Source: Veillonella sp. VA139 (lineage in GTDB: Bacteria; Bacillota; Negativicutes; Veillonellales; Veillonellaceae). From it: a DNA stretch of 64,000 nucleotides. The notes beneath the pieces are model-generated. The model saw nothing but the letters and a program-made list of their open reading frames with translations, was not told the origin of the DNA and searched no databases. The position numbers and the translations under genes were made by a program. This document shows positions 62,960-64,000 of this stretch, piece after piece. Numbering within the stretch: the first letter of the stretch is position 1; each line of letters starts with the position of its first letter. The stretch spans positions 16,138 to 80,137 of the forward strand of contig NZ_RQVL01000008.1 of the NCBI RefSeq assembly GCF_003992005.1, given 5' to 3'.

Positions 62960-63019
62960 TAATATATTAATTTGCGTTCCTTACAGGAACACAAACCCGT
63001 ACACAAAAGGATACATAAC

Positions 63020-63271
63020 ATGAATAACAATGAATTGGTCTTTATTAAATCGGCTACTGAAAATATCAGGCTGAATATAAACAACATATTATATTTGATA
63101 GATTCACATGCAAGGCTATTACAACAGGAACTACAAGAAAAAGGTTTAAAAAGTGAAGTATTGGCCTATGGTGAGATTGAATCAATACAAGATATAGCCG
63201 TTTTGATAGCTGAAAATGCTATGAAAGAAATAGCAAATATACATGATGCATTGAAAAACTTAGAAAATTAG
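63020..63271 (+). CDS. Hypothetical phage protein, 83 aa
   Basis: Not recognised. An acidic, helical protein (SATENIRLNINNILYLIDSH, IENAMKEI-like AENAMKEIANIHDALKNLEN). The ATG at 63020 follows AAAGGA by 9 bp; the frame opens 48 bp earlier in the post-iteron region. Confidence 0.6.
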   Translation: MNNNELVFIKSATENIRLNINNILYLIDSHARLLQQELQEKGLKSEVLAYGEIESIQDIAVLIAENAMKEIANIHDALKNLEN

Positions 63272-63370
63272 GGCATAAAGGCTTATTAGTTGCTTTTTAG
63301 GTGAAATGATACTAGAAAGCAACTACAAGCCCTATATAGGTGAAATAATGAAAGAAAAATGGGAGTATAT

Positions 63371-63607
63371 ATGATTGATATAACTACAGAAAAGCAAATC
63401 AGAAGAAAACACCTTAATGTAATCAAACAAGAGATCAGGGAAAAACTGTTACATATCGGATCAGATGAACAGCAAATTAGCGAAATATTAACACTAGCCG
63501 TATACATGCATGGATTAGGATACTTTTACAGTGAGAAAGATTCAGTTTTAAGAGAGATATACCAAGGGGGAACGCATGAAGTTACATTGGAAGATAGACA
63601 ACACTGA
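63371..63607 (+). CDS. Hypothetical phage protein, 78 aa
   Basis: Not recognised. A small protein with a basic N-terminus (TTEKQIRRKHLNVIKQEIRE). GGGAG (63361-63365) places the start at ATG 63371; an ATG at 63359 overlaps that site. Its 3' end overlaps the next small gene by 32 nt. Confidence 0.6.
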   Translation: MIDITTEKQIRRKHLNVIKQEIREKLLHIGSDEQQISEILTLAVYMHGLGYFYSEKDSVLREIYQGGTHEVTLEDRQH

Positions 63608-63728
63608 TCAACTGAATGATGTAAAGCATATACTAGGATTGATACAAAAAAAGTTTTTCATGCATTCCTTGAGAATTAAACCAAATAATAATGGGTCATA
63701 TGATATATATTTAAAGCCGTTAGTGTAA
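63576..63728 (+). CDS. Small phage protein, 50 aa, possibly cut short by the IS
   Basis: A 50-codon frame from ATG 63576 (AAGGGGG upstream) to TAA 63726: MKLHWKIDNTDQLNDVKHIL continuing to DIYLKPLV. Not recognised. The stop lies within the first bases of what appears to be the IS left end (TGTAAAATG), so the original protein may have been longer. Confidence 0.5.
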   Translation: MKLHWKIDNTDQLNDVKHILGLIQKKFFMHSLRIKPNNNGSYDIYLKPLV

Positions 63729-63755
63729 AATGTTTGTGGGAAAATAAAATAGCAA

Positions 63756-63818
63756 AAGAAGGTCATCCTTTGTTACAATGAATGTGTTCAAATAACTCAA
63801 AGCAAAGGAGACCTTCTT
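63756..63818 (+). promoter_or_regulatory. Long inverted repeat covering the transposase ribosome binding site
   Basis: AAGAAGGTC-a-TCCTTTG (from about 63757) pairs with CAAAGGAGACCTTCTT (63803-63818), a 16-bp match with one bulged A. The 3' arm contains the AAAGGAG ribosome binding site. A -10-like TACAAT (63774-63779) lies between the arms. Confidence 0.7.
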
Positions 63819-64000
63819 ATGGAATTTATTTTACAACAAGCAGCGGATTGTTGCACTGACTTTTTTAACTTTTCTGAAAACAAGATATTTAATGATGAAG
63901 AAATGTACTCATTCTTCCATCTTATGGAAGACTTTTCAACCTTAATAAATGGTGTTGCAATTATGATGCTAGAGGTTTTTTTATCTAAATTAGATGACCA
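63819..64000 (+). CDS. ISLre2-family (UPF0236) transposase, N-terminal part
   Basis: The frame starts at ATG 63819 and is open to the window edge (60 codons plus two bases). It begins MEFILQQAADCCTDFFNF and continues with a Phe/Met-rich helix (EEMYSFFHLMEDFSTLINGV) and LEVFLSKLDD, which resembles the N-terminus of ISLre2/UPF0236 transposases in Firmicutes. The catalytic domain is outside the window, so the family call rests on the N-terminus only. Confidence 0.6.
   Translation, partial: MEFILQQAADCCTDFFNFSENKIFNDEEMYSFFHLMEDFSTLINGVAIMMLEVFLSKLDD

Larger units (their letters stand above)
63724..64000 (+). mobile_element. ISLre2-type insertion sequence, left end (partial)
   Basis: From about 63724 the sequence (TGTAAAATGTTTGTGGG) leads without genes into a transposase start at 63819. 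The right end is outside the window, so the terminal repeats and target duplication cannot be checked and the left boundary is approximate. Confidence 0.55.

Noticed and set aside
62887..63087. Minus-strand frame with repeated CWYV
   Set aside because: It is a reading of the 12-bp iteron array; the repeat gives a periodic peptide with no other support.

Overview
ORGANISM. The window looks like a chromosome segment of a Negativicutes bacterium (a Firmicute with an outer membrane), most likely Veillonella or a close relative. The reasons are Firmicute-type housekeeping gene orders (rplU-prp-rpmA with a cleavable L27 leader, dnaG-rpoD, recA-recX-rny), a moderately AT-rich composition with clear TTGACA/TATAAT promoters and GGAGG ribosome binding sites, and an inverse-autotransporter type outer-membrane barrel. 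No rRNA is present, so the genus is an inference. LAYOUT. 1-4.9 kb: end of an unrecognised membrane protein, moaC, trmL, a YlbF-family gene, a murB fused to a GNAT acetyltransferase, and the rplM-rpsI operon with a structured leader. 5-18.1 kb: a DASS anion transporter, then a long, mostly co-directional run recJ-rel-dtd-MBL hydrolase-AI-2E permease-fur-hemZ-hisS-aspS with many 4-8 nt overlaps. 18.1-18.4 kb: a 6S RNA gene with its own promoter and terminator. 18.5-35.3 kb: rarA, ftsK, a RodZ-like gene, ygiQ, an orphan solute-binding protein, rimO, cinA, recA, recX, rny, dnaG and rpoD. 35.4-41 kb: an accessory stretch. An orphan amino-acid binding lipoprotein, a stand-alone inverse-autotransporter barrel with a secreted partner, and a lactate-dehydrogenase-like gene are separated by clusters of a long nested-hairpin repeat. 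41-43.1 kb: queG and a Bcr/CflA exporter. 43.3-47.8 kb: rplU-prp-rpmA with a leader, hydG, guaA. 47.9-58.1 kb: the cell-shape operon mreBCD-mrdA-rodA, two linked radical-SAM family genes, rng and mntP. 58.1-58.6 kb: another cluster of the hairpin repeat. 58.7-64 kb: tRNA-Ser(GGA) and the left end of a prophage or related island (integrase, divergent repressor/Cro switch, small early genes, a replisome-organizer gene, an iteron array), interrupted near the right edge by the start of an ISLre2-type insertion sequence. HOW IT FITS. Most of the window is core information processing (translation, stringent response, DNA repair, transcription) and envelope growth. The less ordinary material is the hairpin-repeat family, whose inner arms differ between copies but stay self-complementary; the two-gene outer-membrane islet those repeats bracket; the MurB-GNAT fusion; the rny leader with a terminator and unclear start codon; and the regulatory and replication sites of the tRNA-integrated element.
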